A DNA stretch of 7,041 nucleotides from Flavobacteriales bacterium UBA5692 (GTDB taxonomy: Bacteria; Bacteroidota; Bacteroidia; Flavobacteriales_D; Sanyastnellaceae), in contig DIHQ01000011.1 in the NCBI GenBank assembly GCA_002420235.1, positions 1 to 7,041 of the forward strand, in the 5' to 3' direction. The position numbers and the translations under genes were made by a program. Below the pieces are notes generated by a model that was given only the letters and a program-made list of their open reading frames with translations, ran no database searches and was not told the DNA's origin. Within the stretch, counting starts at the first letter, position 1; the number at the start of each line of letters is the position of its first letter. Shown piece after piece: positions 6,946 through 7,041 of this stretch.

Positions 6946-7041
6946 TCATTTTTCTGTTATACTGGATTTCAAAAAGTCACGATTCATCCGAGCAATGTTT
7001 ACCAAATCTATTCCTTTGGGACACTCAACCGAACAGGCACC
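6946..7041 (-). CDS. sdhB: succinate dehydrogenase / fumarate reductase iron-sulfur subunit, C-terminal fragment
   Basis: The last 31 codons and a TGA stop (6946-6948) are visible; the gene enters from the right edge. The peptide begins GACSVECPKGIDLVNIARMN and ends in a short helix and SSITEK. The C-S-V-E-C-P-K-G pattern matches the last cluster-binding segment of SdhB/FrdB proteins, where Cys residues ligate the iron-sulfur clusters and the following Pro is conserved, and the I-A-R-M-N-R helix is usual in Bacteroidota members. The protein transfers electrons between the flavoprotein and membrane subunits of respiratory complex II at the inner face of the cytoplasmic membrane. Other ferredoxin-type subunits share the CxxxCPKG pattern, but the downstream helix favours SdhB. 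It is followed by 56 bases before the HMA gene on the same strand; whether they share a transcript is unclear. Confidence 0.82.
   Translation of the reverse strand, partial: GACSVECPKGIDLVNIARMNRDFLKSSITEK

Noticed and set aside
6995..7041. Plus-strand ATG with an open frame running to the right edge
   Set aside because: The minus strand of the same bases encodes a clear SdhB C-terminus with CxxxCPKG, and the plus-strand peptide has no recognisable features.

Overview
The window looks like a piece of a Bacteroidota chromosome, possibly a flavobacterial or sphingobacterial relative; a closer placement cannot be read from sequence alone. The evidence is a Y-family polymerase / SRAP / DnaE-like polymerase cassette of the form common in that phylum, an outer-membrane TonB-dependent receptor with an N-terminal carboxypeptidase-regulatory-like domain, signal peptides ending in a Gln, and ribosome binding sites that are mostly not of the Shine-Dalgarno type.

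Left part (about 1-4151, plus strand): three tightly packed genes form a translesion-synthesis / DNA-damage cassette. It holds the last 53 codons of a DinB/Pol IV-like Y-family polymerase, a complete SRAP-domain protein (HMCES/YedK family, DNA-protein crosslinker for abasic sites), and a complete DnaE-like C-family replicative-type polymerase of the alternative (DnaE2/ImuC-like) kind. Gaps of 12 and 21 bases suggest one operon; its promoter and any imuA-like first gene lie outside the window. Two members carry sequences matching the sliding-clamp (beta) binding consensus: QIELF before the OB fold in the DnaE-like polymerase, and QGSLF as the last five residues of the SRAP protein. The second suggests a clamp-tethered abasic-site shield, resembling the PCNA-binding human HMCES.

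Right part (about 4157-6889, minus strand): a small secreted heavy-metal-associated (HMA) protein is followed almost without a gap by a TonB-dependent receptor, a likely metal (perhaps copper) acquisition or handling pair. The receptor has no ATG before its signal peptide and appears to start at a TTG one codon after the HMA stop, in the same frame. The receptor and polymerase genes converge with only 5 bases between their stop codons. The sampled base composition is lower in GC in this half than in the polymerase half.

Right edge (6946-7041, minus strand): the last 31 codons of a succinate dehydrogenase / fumarate reductase iron-sulfur subunit, separated by 56 bases from the HMA gene. No tRNA, rRNA, CRISPR array or mobile element was seen.
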